This document shows, piece by piece, positions 51,242 through 60,252 of a stretch of 64,000 nt of DNA. Source of the stretch: Hyphomicrobiales bacterium (GTDB lineage Bacteria > Pseudomonadota > Alphaproteobacteria > Rhizobiales > Rhizobiaceae). How positions within the stretch are numbered: the first letter of the stretch is position 1; the number at the start of each line of letters is the position of its first letter. The translations under genes were made by a program, and so were the position numbers. The notes under the pieces were generated by a model that did no database searches, was not told the DNA's origin, and saw only the letters and a list, made by a program, of their open reading frames with translations. The stretch is taken from NCBI GenBank assembly GCA_900473205.1, contig UCLB01000022.1:62001-126000 (forward strand). The letters run 5' to 3'.

Positions 51242-52525
51242 ATGAGTGGTCATTCCAGTTACCAGCCCTCGACCGGTATCGAAAGATGGGTCGACTCCCG
51301 CCTGCCGCTGCCGCGCATGGTCTATGACAGCTTCATAGCCTATCCGGTGCCGCGCAACCTGAACTATGCCTACACCTTCGGCGCCATGCTCGCCGTCATG
51401 CTGATCGTGCAGATCCTGACCGGCGTCGTGCTGGCCATGCATTATGCCGCTGAGACGACGGTTGCCTTCAACTCCGTTGAAAAGATCATGCGCGATGTGA
51501 ACCACGGCTGGCTGCTGCGCTACATGCATGCCAACGGTGCGTCCTTCTTCTTCATCGCCGTCTACCTGCACATTGCCCGTGGCCTCTATTACGGCTCCTA
51601 CAAGGCACCGCGTGAAATCCTGTGGATTCTCGGCTGCGTCATCTTCCTTCTGATGATGGCAACCGGCTTCATGGGTTACGTTCTGCCCTGGGGCCAGATG
51701 TCCTTCTGGGGTGCGACGGTTATTACCGGCTTCTTCACGGCCTTTCCGGGTGTGGGTGAGTGGATCCAGCAGTTCCTGCTCGGTGGCTTTGCCGTTGATC
51801 AGCCAACGCTGAACCGCTTCTTTGCGCTGCATTACCTTCTGCCCTTCATGATCGCAGGCGTCGTTATCCTGCACATCTGGGCGCTGCACGTAACAGGCCA
51901 GACCAACCCGACCGGCGTTGAAGTCAAGACGAAGACGGACACGGTTCCGTTTACGCCTTACGCAACGCTGAAGGATGCGCTCGGCGTTTCCGTCTTCCTG
52001 CTCGGCTATGCCTGGTTCGTCTTCTACATGCCGAACTTCCTTGGTCACCCAGACAACTACATCATGGCCGACCCGCTGAAGACACCGGCGCATATCGTGC
52101 CGGAATGGTACTTCCTGCCATTCTACGCCATGCTGCGTGCCATCACCTTCAACATCGGCCCAATCGATTCCAAACTGGGCGGCGTTCTGGTGATGTTCGG
52201 TGCCATCGTTGTGCTGTTCTTCCTGCCATGGCTGGACACGTCCAAGGTTCGCTCTGCCGTTTATCGTCCCTGGTACAAGCTGTTCTTCTGGATCTTCGTG
52301 GTCGACTGCATCATGCTCGGCTGGCTGGGTTCGCGTCAGCCTTCGGACCTCTATACGCAGATGGCTCTGTTCGGAACGATCTACTACTTCGGCTTTTTCA
52401 TTATCATCATGCCACTTCTCGGCCTGTTTGAAACGCCAAGGCGTATCCCGAATTCGATCACCGAGGCCGTTCTGGAAAAGAATGGCAAGACCGCTGCCGC
52501 GCCCGCGGCTGCCGTCAAGATATAA
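51242..52525 (+). CDS. petB: Cytochrome b of the bc1 complex
   Basis: A 427-residue integral membrane subunit with about eight helices holding two b hemes. The Qo-site PEWY motif ([17 protein letters not shown]) is intact, and the heme-ligand histidines lie in helices II and IV ([43 protein letters not shown]). It is a full-length, mitochondrial-like cytochrome b rather than a split b6/subunit IV. It sits between petA and petC in the standard order. Confidence 0.97.
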   Translation: MSGHSSYQPSTGIERWVDSRLPLPRMVYDSFIAYPVPRNLNYAYTFGAMLAVMLIVQILTGVVLAMHYAAETTVAFNSVEKIMRDVNHGWLLRYMHANGASFFFIAVYLHIARGLYYGSYKAPREILWILGCVIFLLMMATGFMGYVLPWGQMSFWGATVITGFFTAFPGVGEWIQQFLLGGFAVDQPTLNRFFALHYLLPFMIAGVVILHIWALHVTGQTNPTGVEVKTKTDTVPFTPYATLKDALGVSVFLLGYAWFVFYMPNFLGHPDNYIMADPLKTPAHIVPEWYFLPFYAMLRAITFNIGPIDSKLGGVLVMFGAIVVLFFLPWLDTSKVRSAVYRPWYKLFFWIFVVDCIMLGWLGSRQPSDLYTQMALFGTIYYFGFFIIIMPLLGLFETPRRIPNSITEAVLEKNGKTAAAPAAAVKI

Positions 52526-52547
52526 GTGCGAGAGAAGGACGCTTACA

Positions 52548-53435
52548 ATGAAAAAGCTTGTAACGAGCATCGCGCTTATCGCTGCAATGAGTGGTTTTTC
52601 TTCTGCGGCTTTCGCCGCAGAAGAGGGGCATGACCTTAAGGAACTGACCGAACATGCAATTGCGGGCGGGCACTTCCCCATCCTCAAGCCGCATGAAGAA
52701 AAATGGTCCTTTGCAGGGCCCTTCGGAAAATACGACAAGGGCCAGCTTCAGCGTGGATTGAAAGTCTACAAGGAAGTCTGTTCCGCCTGCCACTCGATGA
52801 GCCTCGTATCGTTCCGTACGCTGGAAGATCTGGGTTACTCGGAAGATCAGGTCAAAGCCTTCGCTGCCGAATATGAAGTGCAGGATGGTCCGAATGCGGA
52901 TGGCGAGATGTACACCCGCAAGGCTGTGCCCTCAGACCATTTCCCATCGCCCTATCCGAACCATGAAGCAGCTGCTGCCTCCAACGGCGGTGCGGCACCA
53001 CCTGATATGTCGCTGCTGGCGAAAGCCCGTGGCGTCGAACGCGGCTTCCCGACATTCCTCATCGACATGATTCCTATCGTCGGTGGATATCAGGAAGGCG
53101 GGCCGGATTACATCCACGCGCTGCTCAACGGTTATCAGGACGCACCCGAGGGCGTTGAAGTTGCCGAAGGTACACACTTCAACCCATACTTCGCCAGCGC
53201 CTCCGCCCTCAAAATGGCCCCGCCCATCAGCGCCGATCAGGTGACCTATGATGACGGTGCACCACAGACCGTGGAGCAATATTCCCATGACGTCGCGGCC
53301 TTCCTCATGTGGGCGGCAGAACCGCACATGGAAGAACGCAAGCGCACTGGCTTCATGGTCATCGTGTTTCTTTTGATCTTCACGGCACTGATCTATCTGA
53401 CGAAGAAGTCCGTATATTCGAGAAAAGAACACTGA
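52548..53435 (+). CDS. petC: Cytochrome c1
   Basis: A 295-residue periplasmic, membrane-anchored subunit of complex III. The signal peptide (MKKLVTSIALIAAMSGFSSAAFA) is cleaved before AEEGH. The heme-binding CSACH lies near residue 71, the sixth-ligand Met in SASALKMAPPIS, and a C-terminal anchor helix at about 270-288 (GFMVIVFLLIFTALIYL). The start is ATG 52548, 22 bases after petB. A strong terminator follows. Confidence 0.96.
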   Translation: MKKLVTSIALIAAMSGFSSAAFAAEEGHDLKELTEHAIAGGHFPILKPHEEKWSFAGPFGKYDKGQLQRGLKVYKEVCSACHSMSLVSFRTLEDLGYSEDQVKAFAAEYEVQDGPNADGEMYTRKAVPSDHFPSPYPNHEAAAASNGGAAPPDMSLLAKARGVERGFPTFLIDMIPIVGGYQEGGPDYIHALLNGYQDAPEGVEVAEGTHFNPYFASASALKMAPPISADQVTYDDGAPQTVEQYSHDVAAFLMWAAEPHMEERKRTGFMVIVFLLIFTALIYLTKKSVYSRKEH

Positions 53436-53451
53436 ACTTTGAGACGAAACT

Positions 53452-53478
53452 AAAGGCGGCCGAAAGGCCGCCTTTTTG
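53452..53478 (+). terminator. Intrinsic terminator of petABC
   Basis: A 10-base stem (53452-53461 with 53466-53475) closed by a GAAA tetraloop and followed by T-run. It also faces the convergent toxin gene. Confidence 0.92.
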
Positions 53479-53480
53479 CT

Positions 53481-53813
53481 TTATAGAAGAATCTTTGCCA
53501 GTTCGCGCTCACAGGCCATTTGATCCAGTGAGCCGAGTGTTCCCAGCCTCCTCAGAATGAGTTCATTGGGAATGGTCGCGAAGCGCCATCTCACCAGGCA
53601 TGTCTGGGGCAAGCCTGCTGCATCAAGATCGCCAAGAACAACGTCACTCGGCCACGATGATGCTTTCGCCGTCGTAATCATGGCCACAAGGGTGGAAGCA
53701 TTCTCTCTGTTGAAATTTTCACCTGATATCACCACCGTCGGGCGACGTTTGATGACGGGAACATCGGCGAAGGGAAAGGGCACGACAATTGTCGTATAGC
53801 GCTCACAGATCAC
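53481..53813 (-). CDS. PemK/MazF-like toxin
   Basis: A 110-residue protein resembling PemK/MazF mRNA interferases: TTIVVPFPFADVPVIKRRPTVVIS at the N-terminus (the usual barrel entry with an Arg-Pro), TLVAMITTAK, and LPQTCLVRWRFATIPNELILRRLGTLG. The GTG start at 53813 lies inside the end of the upstream gene, an 11-base overlap typical of toxin-antitoxin pairs. Activity is inferred from the family. The partner is not a classical MazE or PemI. Confidence 0.82.
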   Translation of the reverse strand: MICERYTTIVVPFPFADVPVIKRRPTVVISGENFNRENASTLVAMITTAKASSWPSDVVLGDLDAAGLPQTCLVRWRFATIPNELILRRLGTLGSLDQMACERELAKILL

Positions 53814-54156
53814 GAAATGCTTCCTCGTCTTCCTTGCTCTCCCACTCTGGGAAAAGGCTGGAAATGTTGACGAGGTAATCGTCTTCAAGCTTGACCTCAC
53901 GCAGCGGAATACGTTCTCCTTTGCGCTTTCGGTACCAGTTGCTCCACACCGTCTTCATCTGCCCTTCCGGGCGAATTGCTTCGGTAGGACGACCATCGCG
54001 ACCCGTTTTCATCCGCACCCACCCACCGACGACACCATCGGCTTCGAGATTGATATGCTCGTTGTCGCTCAGCCCACGAAGGCGTTCTCGAAGCTTGTCG
54101 CCGTCTATGTGCTTGAACCAGATAGCGACATCTGTGATCTGAACCTGAAATGCCAT
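53803..54156 (-). CDS. Unrecognised partner (candidate antitoxin) of the PemK-like toxin
   Basis: A 117-residue protein I cannot place in a family. The N-terminus reads FQVQITDVAIWFKHIDGDKL, then an alternating strand-like region (HINLEADGVVGGWVRMKTGRDGRPTEAIRP), then a basic WYRKRKGERIP and a highly acidic C-terminus (EWESKEDEEAFRDL). It overlaps the toxin start and is driven by a consensus promoter. The acidic tail would suit binding a basic toxin, but a canonical DNA-binding fold is not evident. AGGAGA seven bases before ATG 54156 supports the start. Confidence 0.7.
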   Translation of the reverse strand: MAFQVQITDVAIWFKHIDGDKLRERLRGLSDNEHINLEADGVVGGWVRMKTGRDGRPTEAIRPEGQMKTVWSNWYRKRKGERIPLREVKLEDDYLVNISSLFPEWESKEDEEAFRDL

Positions 54157-54180
54157 CGTTCTTCTCCTGCAGGCAGCCAA

Positions 54181-54210
54181 ATTCTACAGGGGGTGTAGGG
54201 GGGGTGTCAA
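54181..54210 (-). promoter_or_regulatory. Promoter of the PemK-like toxin module
   Basis: On the minus strand: TTGACA (54210-54205), an 18-base C-rich spacer (54204-54187) and TAGAAT (54186-54181), close to the sigma-70 consensus. The spacer holds two imperfect copies of a CCCCCTACA-like element, a possible operator. Confidence 0.65.
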
Positions 54211-54326
54211 TCATGGAGGCGGCGGGCGTTTTCGTTCTCTTTAAATGGTCTTTTCTGTTTGTCCGGACGAGCCAAGTTGATAGTGTGCGGCGAAATTATT
54301 CTGTCACTTTCTAAATCGGAAATTCC

Positions 54327-54869
54327 ATGACCGTTATCGCTTCGGAGCTTGCTGCCGCCATTCGTTCTATTCCCGACTATCCGAAGCCGGGGATTATCTT
54401 TCGTGATATCACCACGCTGCTGGGCAATCCGCGTGCTTTTCGCCGGGCGGTGGATGAGTTGGTGCAGCCCTATGCGGGTACGAAAATCGACAAGATCGCG
54501 GGCATGGAAGCGCGTGGCTTCATTCTGGGCGGCGCCGTTGCTCACCAGCTTTCCGCTGGTTTCGTGCCGATCCGCAAGAAGGGCAAGCTGCCGCACACCA
54601 CCGTGCGCGTGGCTTACAGCCTGGAATACGGTGTCGATGAGATGGAGATGCATGTGGACGCCGTGCAGCCGGGCGAGAAGGTCATTCTGGTGGATGATCT
54701 GATCGCGACGGGTGGAACCGCGGAGGGTGCGGTGAAACTGCTGCGCCAGATGGGCGCGGACATCGTCTCGGCCTGCTTCGTCATCGATCTGCCGGATCTG
54801 GGCGGGCGCAAGAAGCTGGAGGATCTGGGTGTGGAAGTGCGCACGCTGGTCGAGTTTTCCGGACACTGA
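54327..54869 (+). CDS. apt: Adenine phosphoribosyltransferase
   Basis: Salvages adenine to AMP using PRPP. The 180-residue product has [18 protein letters not shown] at the N-terminus, [12 protein letters not shown], the flexible loop [10 protein letters not shown], and the PRPP-binding motif [19 protein letters not shown]. All catalytic features are present. The start is ATG 54327. It is divergent from the toxin-antitoxin module. Confidence 0.96.
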   Translation: MTVIASELAAAIRSIPDYPKPGIIFRDITTLLGNPRAFRRAVDELVQPYAGTKIDKIAGMEARGFILGGAVAHQLSAGFVPIRKKGKLPHTTVRVAYSLEYGVDEMEMHVDAVQPGEKVILVDDLIATGGTAEGAVKLLRQMGADIVSACFVIDLPDLGGRKKLEDLGVEVRTLVEFSGH

Positions 54870-54896
54870 TTTTCGCATCTGGCAGGGGTCTTTCCA

Positions 54897-55628
54897 TTGC
54901 ATAAGCTCATGGAATTCAAAACATGGCTGTTTCGATTTTTGAAATATGCCTGGTTGCGTCCAAGAGCCTGGAGCGATGACACCATCAACGGCCGCAATGT
55001 CGTGGTCGTTGGCTCGGCCCCTGTTTCGGCCAAGCCCTTTGATTTCGATGAAAGCTATCTCGTCATATCCGTGAATGCCTCGCAGATCGTTGCGAAGGGT
55101 TGGGGCGTTGAAAAGCCCGACATCACGCTGATGATGTTTCACCAGATCGAGGGCAAGTACAAGAACGCGCAGGAAGTACGCCGCGTGCTGAATGGCGAGA
55201 GCACCGGCAGCCTTTATCTGCTGCTTTGGCGGCATGATCTTTTGCGGCTGAAAGCGGGGCTGACCCGTATCAATTACGGCTATGATAGATTGTCGATCGT
55301 CGATCGCTTCAGCCGTGTCGCACTCGTCCGCGCCACGACCGGCAAGTTGAATTTCGAGATCAGCCCGGAATCGAAATATTCAAACGGTGTCATCGCGGTC
55401 ATGCTTGCGCTGCAAAGCGGGGCGAAGCGCGTCGTCATCGCTGGCATCAACCCAGCCTCGACCGGACATATCTATAATGCCGAAAACCTGCATCGCAAAC
55501 ATAGCGGCCCCGATCTGGAGGCGCTGAAACAGATGCAGCAGGCGGGGCTACCCGTCTACACGGCGGATGCCGCAGTGGCTGACGCAACCGGGTTGCCTTT
55601 GTGGAAGCCAGAGATTGCGGGCAGTTGA
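54897..55628 (+). CDS. Hypothetical protein, possibly a GT42-like glycosyltransferase
   Basis: A 239- to 243-residue protein with a short hydrophobic, aromatic N-terminus (FKTWLFRFLKYAWLRP) that may bind the membrane. NVVVVGSAPVSAKPFDFDESYLVISVNASQ, and later GVIAVMLALQSGAKRVVIAGINP, recall the nucleotide-sugar fold of bacterial sialyltransferase-like (GT42, DUF115-type) enzymes, but similarity is by pattern only. The start may be TTG 54897 or ATG 54909 (MEFKTW). It follows apt by 27 bases. Confidence 0.6.
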   Translation: MHKLMEFKTWLFRFLKYAWLRPRAWSDDTINGRNVVVVGSAPVSAKPFDFDESYLVISVNASQIVAKGWGVEKPDITLMMFHQIEGKYKNAQEVRRVLNGESTGSLYLLLWRHDLLRLKAGLTRINYGYDRLSIVDRFSRVALVRATTGKLNFEISPESKYSNGVIAVMLALQSGAKRVVIAGINPASTGHIYNAENLHRKHSGPDLEALKQMQQAGLPVYTADAAVADATGLPLWKPEIAGS

Positions 55629-55637
55629 GCCGCCGCC

Positions 55638-56105
55638 TCACTCAAACTCCAGCACATTGCTTTCAAACCGCACCACCATCTCACCATGTTGATTGACGCC
55701 TTCGTTGAGCGTTGTGTTCATCAGCATGCCAGGGCGTGAGGCCAGCGGTCGGGATGCAGTCAGCGTGGTGAAATAGGTGACGTCGTCGCCTGCATAAACC
55801 GGGCGCAGCCATTTGAGATTGCGGATGCCGGGCGAGGGGCCGAGTTTGGGTGGCTCTATGCCTTCGGATATCAGGCGTTTTGCCTCTGTGGTCCAATAGT
55901 TCAGAAAACACTTCATCCATGAGGCGCTGGTTTGCCAGCCCGAGGCGCACAGGCCTTCGAATACCGAGTTCCTCGCCGCTTCCGCATCCAGATGAAACGG
56001 TTGCGGATCGAATTTTTCGGCGTAGCTGATGATGGATTCTGCGGAAAAATGCACGGTGCCGAGTTCGAGCCGGACGTTGCTTGGATAAAGCTCGATGAAT
56101 TTCAT
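55638..56105 (-). CDS. MaoC-like dehydratase
   Basis: A 155-residue hot-dog-fold hydratase. The R-hydratase pattern YAEKFDPQPFHLDAEAAR carries the catalytic Asp and His, and FEGLCASGWQTSA is the following helix. It overlaps the upstream MaoC gene by four bases (ATGA), so the two probably form a heterodimer or act in sequence on enoyl-CoA thioesters. The substrate is unknown. Confidence 0.88.
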   Translation of the reverse strand: MKFIELYPSNVRLELGTVHFSAESIISYAEKFDPQPFHLDAEAARNSVFEGLCASGWQTSASWMKCFLNYWTTEAKRLISEGIEPPKLGPSPGIRNLKWLRPVYAGDDVTYFTTLTASRPLASRPGMLMNTTLNEGVNQHGEMVVRFESNVLEFE

Positions 56106-56560
56106 GCGCTTGCTCCTACCGTTGCGGTGGCCAGCATGGCATTCAGTTCGACCACGCAGACGAGGTCGCCGCGCTGGTTTTGCAATTCGTGGCGCAGCTT
56201 GACCACGCCCATGCCAGGCCGTGTTTTCGATACGCGCTGCTCGATAACTGTCGTCGTGCCGCTCAGCGTATCACCGGCCAGAACCGGTTTTTTCCACTCA
56301 ACGACATCCACGCTCAGTCCTGCCTGAGAGGGCGAGCCGCTTATATAGCTGTCCACCGTCATACGCATCAGCATGCCGCAAGTGTGCCAGCCGGAGGCAG
56401 CGAGGCCGCCGAGAATGCTGGCCTTGCCTGCTTCTTCGGAAAGATGCATCGGCTGTGGGTCGAATTCGGAGGCGAATTCGATGATTTCTTCCGCCGTCAC
56501 CAGTTTTGGGCCCAACGGGAACTGACGCCCGGGCGTGAAATCCTCAAAAGCATATGTCAC
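56102..56560 (-). CDS. MaoC-like dehydratase
   Basis: A 152-residue MaoC protein similar in layout to its downstream neighbour: FASEFDPQPMHLSEEAGK holds the catalytic Asp/His, and LGGLAASGWHTCGMLMRM the following helix. The GTG start at 56560 has an unusually strong GGAGGAGGAG seven bases before. The two MaoC genes are translationally coupled. A palindromic site upstream at 56611-56625 may regulate them. Confidence 0.88.
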   Translation of the reverse strand: MTYAFEDFTPGRQFPLGPKLVTAEEIIEFASEFDPQPMHLSEEAGKASILGGLAASGWHTCGMLMRMTVDSYISGSPSQAGLSVDVVEWKKPVLAGDTLSGTTTVIEQRVSKTRPGMGVVKLRHELQNQRGDLVCVVELNAMLATATVGASA

Positions 56561-56610
56561 CGGCGAACTCCTCCTCCGCAGTTTTATAAGCAAAACCTAC
56601 CGTAACTTTG

Positions 56611-56625
56611 CCTTTTACGTAAAGG
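56611..56625 (-). promoter_or_regulatory. Palindromic operator-like site upstream of the MaoC pair
   Basis: CCTTT-TACGT-AAAGG, containing the palindrome TTTACGTAAA, lies about 50 bases before the MaoC start. MerR-family LiuR regulators of branched-chain amino acid breakdown use TTACGTAA-rich sites. Assignment is a pattern guess. Confidence 0.35.
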
Positions 56626-56669
56626 TAAAATTATTGATGGGCCAAGCAAAAATCGTGATGAAATCAAAA

Positions 56670-56691
56670 GGCCCGCGACGAGGTGCGGGCC
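56670..56691. terminator. Bidirectional terminator after ychF
   Basis: GGCCCGC (56670-56676) pairs with GCGGGCC (56685-56691). The minus strand continues into TTTTGATTT, giving an intrinsic terminator for ychF, while the plus strand has GGTTTT. Confidence 0.8.
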
Positions 56692-56742
56692 GGTTTTGTC
56701 GCTGGGCTGGCTTAGAGCATTCCCATCCAAAGAGGAAACGCC

Positions 56743-57846
56743 TTAGGTGTTGAAGCGGAAGTGAATGACGTCGCCGTCATGCACGACATATTCCTTGCCT
56801 TCGTCACGGCCCTTGCCCGCTTCCTTGGCGCCGACTTCACCCTTGAAGGTGACGTAGTCGTCATAGGCGATGGTGAAGGCGCGGATGAAGCCGCGTTCGA
56901 AATCCGTGTGGATCACGCCGGCGGCGCCCGGAGCCTTGGTGCCGCGCACGATGGTCCATGCGCGCGTTTCCTTGGGTCCAACGGTGAAGTAGGTGATGAG
57001 GTCGAGCAGGTGGTAACCCGCGCGGATCAGGCGGTCGAGACCTGCTTCTTCCAAACCGAGAGCGGACAGGAATTCCTTGGATTCTTCCTCGGGCAACTGT
57101 GCAACTTCGGATTCGATGGCGGCGGAAATGATGACGCATTCCGCGCCCTGCGTCTTTGCCATTTCGGCAACGGCCTTGGTATGCTCATTGCCATCGACAG
57201 CGTCGGCTTCCGCCACGTTGCAGACGTACAGCACCGGATGCGAGGTCAGAAGGTTGAGGCCCTTCAGCACTTCGATCTCGTCAGCAGCCAGCGTCTTCAG
57301 CAGCAGGCGGGCAGGCTTGCCCTCGTTCAGCAGCTTGATCACGGCTTCCATGACGGGAAGCTGCGCTAGCGAATCCTTGTCCTTGGAAGAGGCGCGCTTG
57401 CGCGTCTGCTCGACGCGACGCTCAAGGCTTTCGAGGTCAGCCAGCATCAGTTCCGTTTCAATCGTATCGGCATCGCCGACCGGGTTTATGCGACCTTCGA
57501 CATGGGTGATGTCGTCATCTTCAAAGCAGCGAAGGACGTGCACCACGGCATCGACTTCGCGAATGTTGGCGAGGAACTTGTTGCCCAGACCTTCACCCTT
57601 GGAGGCTCCGCGCACCAGACCGGCAATATCCACGAAGGAAATGCGGGTGGGGATGATTTCCTTCGAACCGGCAATATCGGCCAGCACCTTCATGCGCGGG
57701 TCGGGCACGGCCACTTCGCCGGTGTTGGGCTCAATGGTGCAGAAGGGATAGTTTGCCGCCTGCGCCGCTGCCGTTTTCGTCAGCGCGTTGAAAAGTGTGG
57801 ACTTGCCGACATTGGGCAGACCGACGATACCGCATTTGAAGCCCAT
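56743..57846 (-). CDS. ychF: Redox-regulated ATPase YchF/Obg-like
   Basis: A 367-residue TRAFAC-class P-loop protein binding ribosomes and preferring ATP over GTP. G1 is GLPNVGKSTLFNALT, G3 DIAGLVRGASKGEGLGNKFL, and the non-standard G4 NVAEAD explains ATP preference. A coiled-coil arm (about 125-200) and a C-terminal TGS domain (FTVGPKETRAWTIVRGTKAPGAAGVIHTDFERGFIRA) are complete. It commonly follows pth, which lies about 860 bases upstream here with exoD between. Confidence 0.97.
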   Translation of the reverse strand: MGFKCGIVGLPNVGKSTLFNALTKTAAAQAANYPFCTIEPNTGEVAVPDPRMKVLADIAGSKEIIPTRISFVDIAGLVRGASKGEGLGNKFLANIREVDAVVHVLRCFEDDDITHVEGRINPVGDADTIETELMLADLESLERRVEQTRKRASSKDKDSLAQLPVMEAVIKLLNEGKPARLLLKTLAADEIEVLKGLNLLTSHPVLYVCNVAEADAVDGNEHTKAVAEMAKTQGAECVIISAAIESEVAQLPEEESKEFLSALGLEEAGLDRLIRAGYHLLDLITYFTVGPKETRAWTIVRGTKAPGAAGVIHTDFERGFIRAFTIAYDDYVTFKGEVGAKEAGKGRDEGKEYVVHDGDVIHFRFNT

Positions 57847-57959
57847 GGCTTGAACCTGTCTCTATCTCAAAAATTCCGTTGCCAGCCTTTTGCGGAATGG
57901 GCAGGGCAAGGTCAAGCCTTGTTGCCGGAAACGACAAGGATTCCCGCAAAAGACATGGC

Positions 57960-58586
57960 TCATATGGCCGGTTGGCCCCAGCCGAACCAGCCGGAGATTA
58001 GCGCCCAGCCGCCATAGATGATGGCGCCGCTGGTGAGAACGGAGAGTACTGCAAGTCCAAGCCCGGTCAGCACTGCCATATCATCCTTCTGAGCCAGCCC
58101 AAGCGCGATGGCCAGAACGGCGAGGCCCGGAAGCATGTTGCCGAAGGGAATAGGCAGCGCGATCAAAACCGCCATCAGGAAAATAACGATGCCGATGCTG
58201 ACGGGGCCGAGATGTTCCGCCAGAACATGGCCGCGTGGCCGCAACAAGCCCTCCAGCTTGGCCAGTCGCGGCGCAGCCTTCTCAGCCGTAATTTCGATGA
58301 GCGAACGAGAGACCGACAGGCGACCGAGAAAACCCGGTAGCATCAGCTTCCGGGAACCAAACATGATCTGGAGCGACAGGATGGCCAATGCCGTTCCAAA
58401 GATCATGCCTGCAGGAATGCCGGGCGTGGGAATGATGGCGGGGATGGCAAACACCAACAGAACGAAGGCAATCGCCTTATCGCCCAGCTTTTCCAGCAGG
58501 CCCGCCAGCGTCACCTTTTCAGGCAAGTCTTCGGCCAGCCGCTTCAGCGCCGCTGCCATGGTGTGATGCTGCGCGGTTTCATCCAT
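57960..58586 (-). CDS. exoD: ExoD-family exopolysaccharide-related membrane protein
   Basis: A 208-residue inner-membrane protein of the ExoD family, first found in Sinorhizobium for its role in exopolysaccharide synthesis and alkaline tolerance. LLEKLGDKAIAFVLLVFAIPAIIPTPGIPAGMIFGTALAILSLQIMFG and ALPIPFGNMLPGLAVLAIALGL are the two repeated family segments. About four to five helices are present. The start is ATG 58586. It is placed between pth and ychF. Confidence 0.9.
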   Translation of the reverse strand: MDETAQHHTMAAALKRLAEDLPEKVTLAGLLEKLGDKAIAFVLLVFAIPAIIPTPGIPAGMIFGTALAILSLQIMFGSRKLMLPGFLGRLSVSRSLIEITAEKAAPRLAKLEGLLRPRGHVLAEHLGPVSIGIVIFLMAVLIALPIPFGNMLPGLAVLAIALGLAQKDDMAVLTGLGLAVLSVLTSGAIIYGGWALISGWFGWGQPAI

Positions 58587-58705
58587 GTGCAGCGGTTTTC
58601 TGCGGTGCGGATGCGGATCGGAAAGTGGCGTCGGATGTTTTCATCAGCGTGAAATGGGGATGCGGCGCAAAGTTTCAAGCCGCATCGAGACTGCTGGCGG
58701 AATTG

Positions 58706-59422
58706 TCAGTCCTTCTTGCCGAACATGCGTTTCAGCATTTCCGCCATCGGGCCGGTTTCCGGCAACTTTTTGGGCTGGGCGGAATTGCGGGCTTGGTGGA
58801 TGTGCGACTTGGCTGCCGGTTTGGCGGCCTTTGCCTCTTTCTCTATTTCGCTCTTCACGCCAACGGCCAGCGCCAGCTTGTTCATCAGCTGCGAGTCTTC
58901 GCCTTTGACCAGCATGTCGGCATTGTCAGCGATGGCGTCGAGCAGCGGCTCCAGCCAGACCTTGTCGGACTTGACGAAATCGCCCAGCACATGGCCGTGC
59001 ACCCGTTCCTTGTCGCCGGGGTGACCGATGCCCAGACGCAGGCGGCGATAGTCCTTGCCGCAATGGGCGTCGATGGATTTGAGGCCGTTATGGCCGCCAT
59101 GGCCGCCGCCGATCTTGATACGGGCGCGACCCGGCGCGAGATCGAGCTCGTCGTGAATGGCGATGATATCGCCGGTTTTTACCTTGTAGAAGCGCATGGC
59201 CTCACCGACGGATTCGCCAGACAGGTTCATGAAGGTCAGCGGCTTCATCAGAAGCACCTTTTCGCCCGCGATCTCGCCCTCGGAAATCTCGGCCTTGAAC
59301 TTTTTCGACCAAGGCGAAAAAGAGGGCAGGCGTTGCAGCGCATCCACCGCCATGAAGCCGATATTGTGCCGGTTGGCGGCATATTGCGTGCCGGGATTGC
59401 CAAGGCCTGCAATGATGATCAT
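58706..59422 (-). CDS. pth: Peptidyl-tRNA hydrolase
   Basis: Releases tRNA from peptidyl-tRNA dropped by ribosomes. The 238-residue protein has the catalytic Asn9 and His19 in [19 protein letters not shown] and the family motif [41 protein letters not shown] is the second motif. Beyond the usual about 190 residues there is a Lys/Ala-rich tail ending [15 protein letters not shown], common in Rhizobiaceae. The start is ATG 59422. Confidence 0.96.
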   Translation of the reverse strand: MIIIAGLGNPGTQYAANRHNIGFMAVDALQRLPSFSPWSKKFKAEISEGEIAGEKVLLMKPLTFMNLSGESVGEAMRFYKVKTGDIIAIHDELDLAPGRARIKIGGGHGGHNGLKSIDAHCGKDYRRLRLGIGHPGDKERVHGHVLGDFVKSDKVWLEPLLDAIADNADMLVKGEDSQLMNKLALAVGVKSEIEKEAKAAKPAAKSHIHQARNSAQPKKLPETGPMAEMLKRMFGKKD

Positions 59423-59512
59423 GGACGTGTCCGCTTGGGTTCGATTTGACGATTGCCCTTCACCACCGAAAAAACCGGCGGGTGTCAACGCTTTTTGTCA
59501 CCGGCAAGGCAG

Positions 59513-60229
59513 CTATTGGTGGATGACGAGGCCGTATTTTTCATAGATGCGGCGCTGTGTGCCATCCTTGATCAAGTCGTCCAGCGCAGCTTGCATCTTC
59601 CCGATCAGGCTGTCGGGTACGGAAAGATTGCAGGCCATGCCGAGGTTTTGCCACGCCAGAACCATCACTTCCACGAATTGACCCGGCACCAGGTTTTTCA
59701 AAACGCTTTCCGACATCGGCATCATGTCTATGCGTCCAGCCGCCAGTTTTGAAAGCGTCTTGTCGAAATCGGCACTCAGATCGACGCGCGGAAATCCCTT
59801 CGACTTCAAAAGCGCTTCCGTATAGTCGTTTCGCTGCGTTCCAATCGTATAGGCCTTGGCATCATCAATGTTTTTGACGTCCAGAGGCCGTTCCTTCAGC
59901 GCAACGAGGATGTTGCGGTCGGTGTGGACGGGTGAGACCCATTTGAAGAGATTTTCACGCTGCGGTGTACGGGCGGCGGCAACGACGCAATGCATCGGCT
60001 CGCTTTCCGCCGATGCTATGGCGCGCGCCCAGGGCAAAATGGTGGCGTCGTAGTCAACGCCCGTTCGTTCGAATATGATCTTCAGCTGGTCCATGTAAAC
60101 GCCCGTTGGCTGCCCATTGGCACCTCGTGAATTATAGGGCGGGTATTCCTCGGTAGAAATGGTCAGATGTTCGGCGGAAGCCGGTAGAGCGATGGAAAAA
60201 ACCATCCATGTCAAAATGTTTCGCCACAT
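59513..60229 (-). CDS. Periplasmic amino-acid-type solute-binding protein
   Basis: A 238-residue exported protein of the family 3 solute-binding fold. The signal peptide is MWRNILTWMVFSIALPASA. Then TEEYPPYNSRGANGQPTGVYMDQLKIIFERTG is the typical entry to the domain, followed by DFDKTLSKLAAGRIDMMPM in the second lobe. No ABC permease is adjacent; it stands beside a GGDEF-EAL gene, so it may act as a sensor component instead. GGGAGG nine bases before ATG 60229 supports that start over ATG 60238. Confidence 0.85.
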   Translation of the reverse strand: MWRNILTWMVFSIALPASAEHLTISTEEYPPYNSRGANGQPTGVYMDQLKIIFERTGVDYDATILPWARAIASAESEPMHCVVAAARTPQRENLFKWVSPVHTDRNILVALKERPLDVKNIDDAKAYTIGTQRNDYTEALLKSKGFPRVDLSADFDKTLSKLAAGRIDMMPMSESVLKNLVPGQFVEVMVLAWQNLGMACNLSVPDSLIGKMQAALDDLIKDGTQRRIYEKYGLVIHQ

Positions 60230-60252
60230 TGACTTCATCCTCCCCGATGCAG

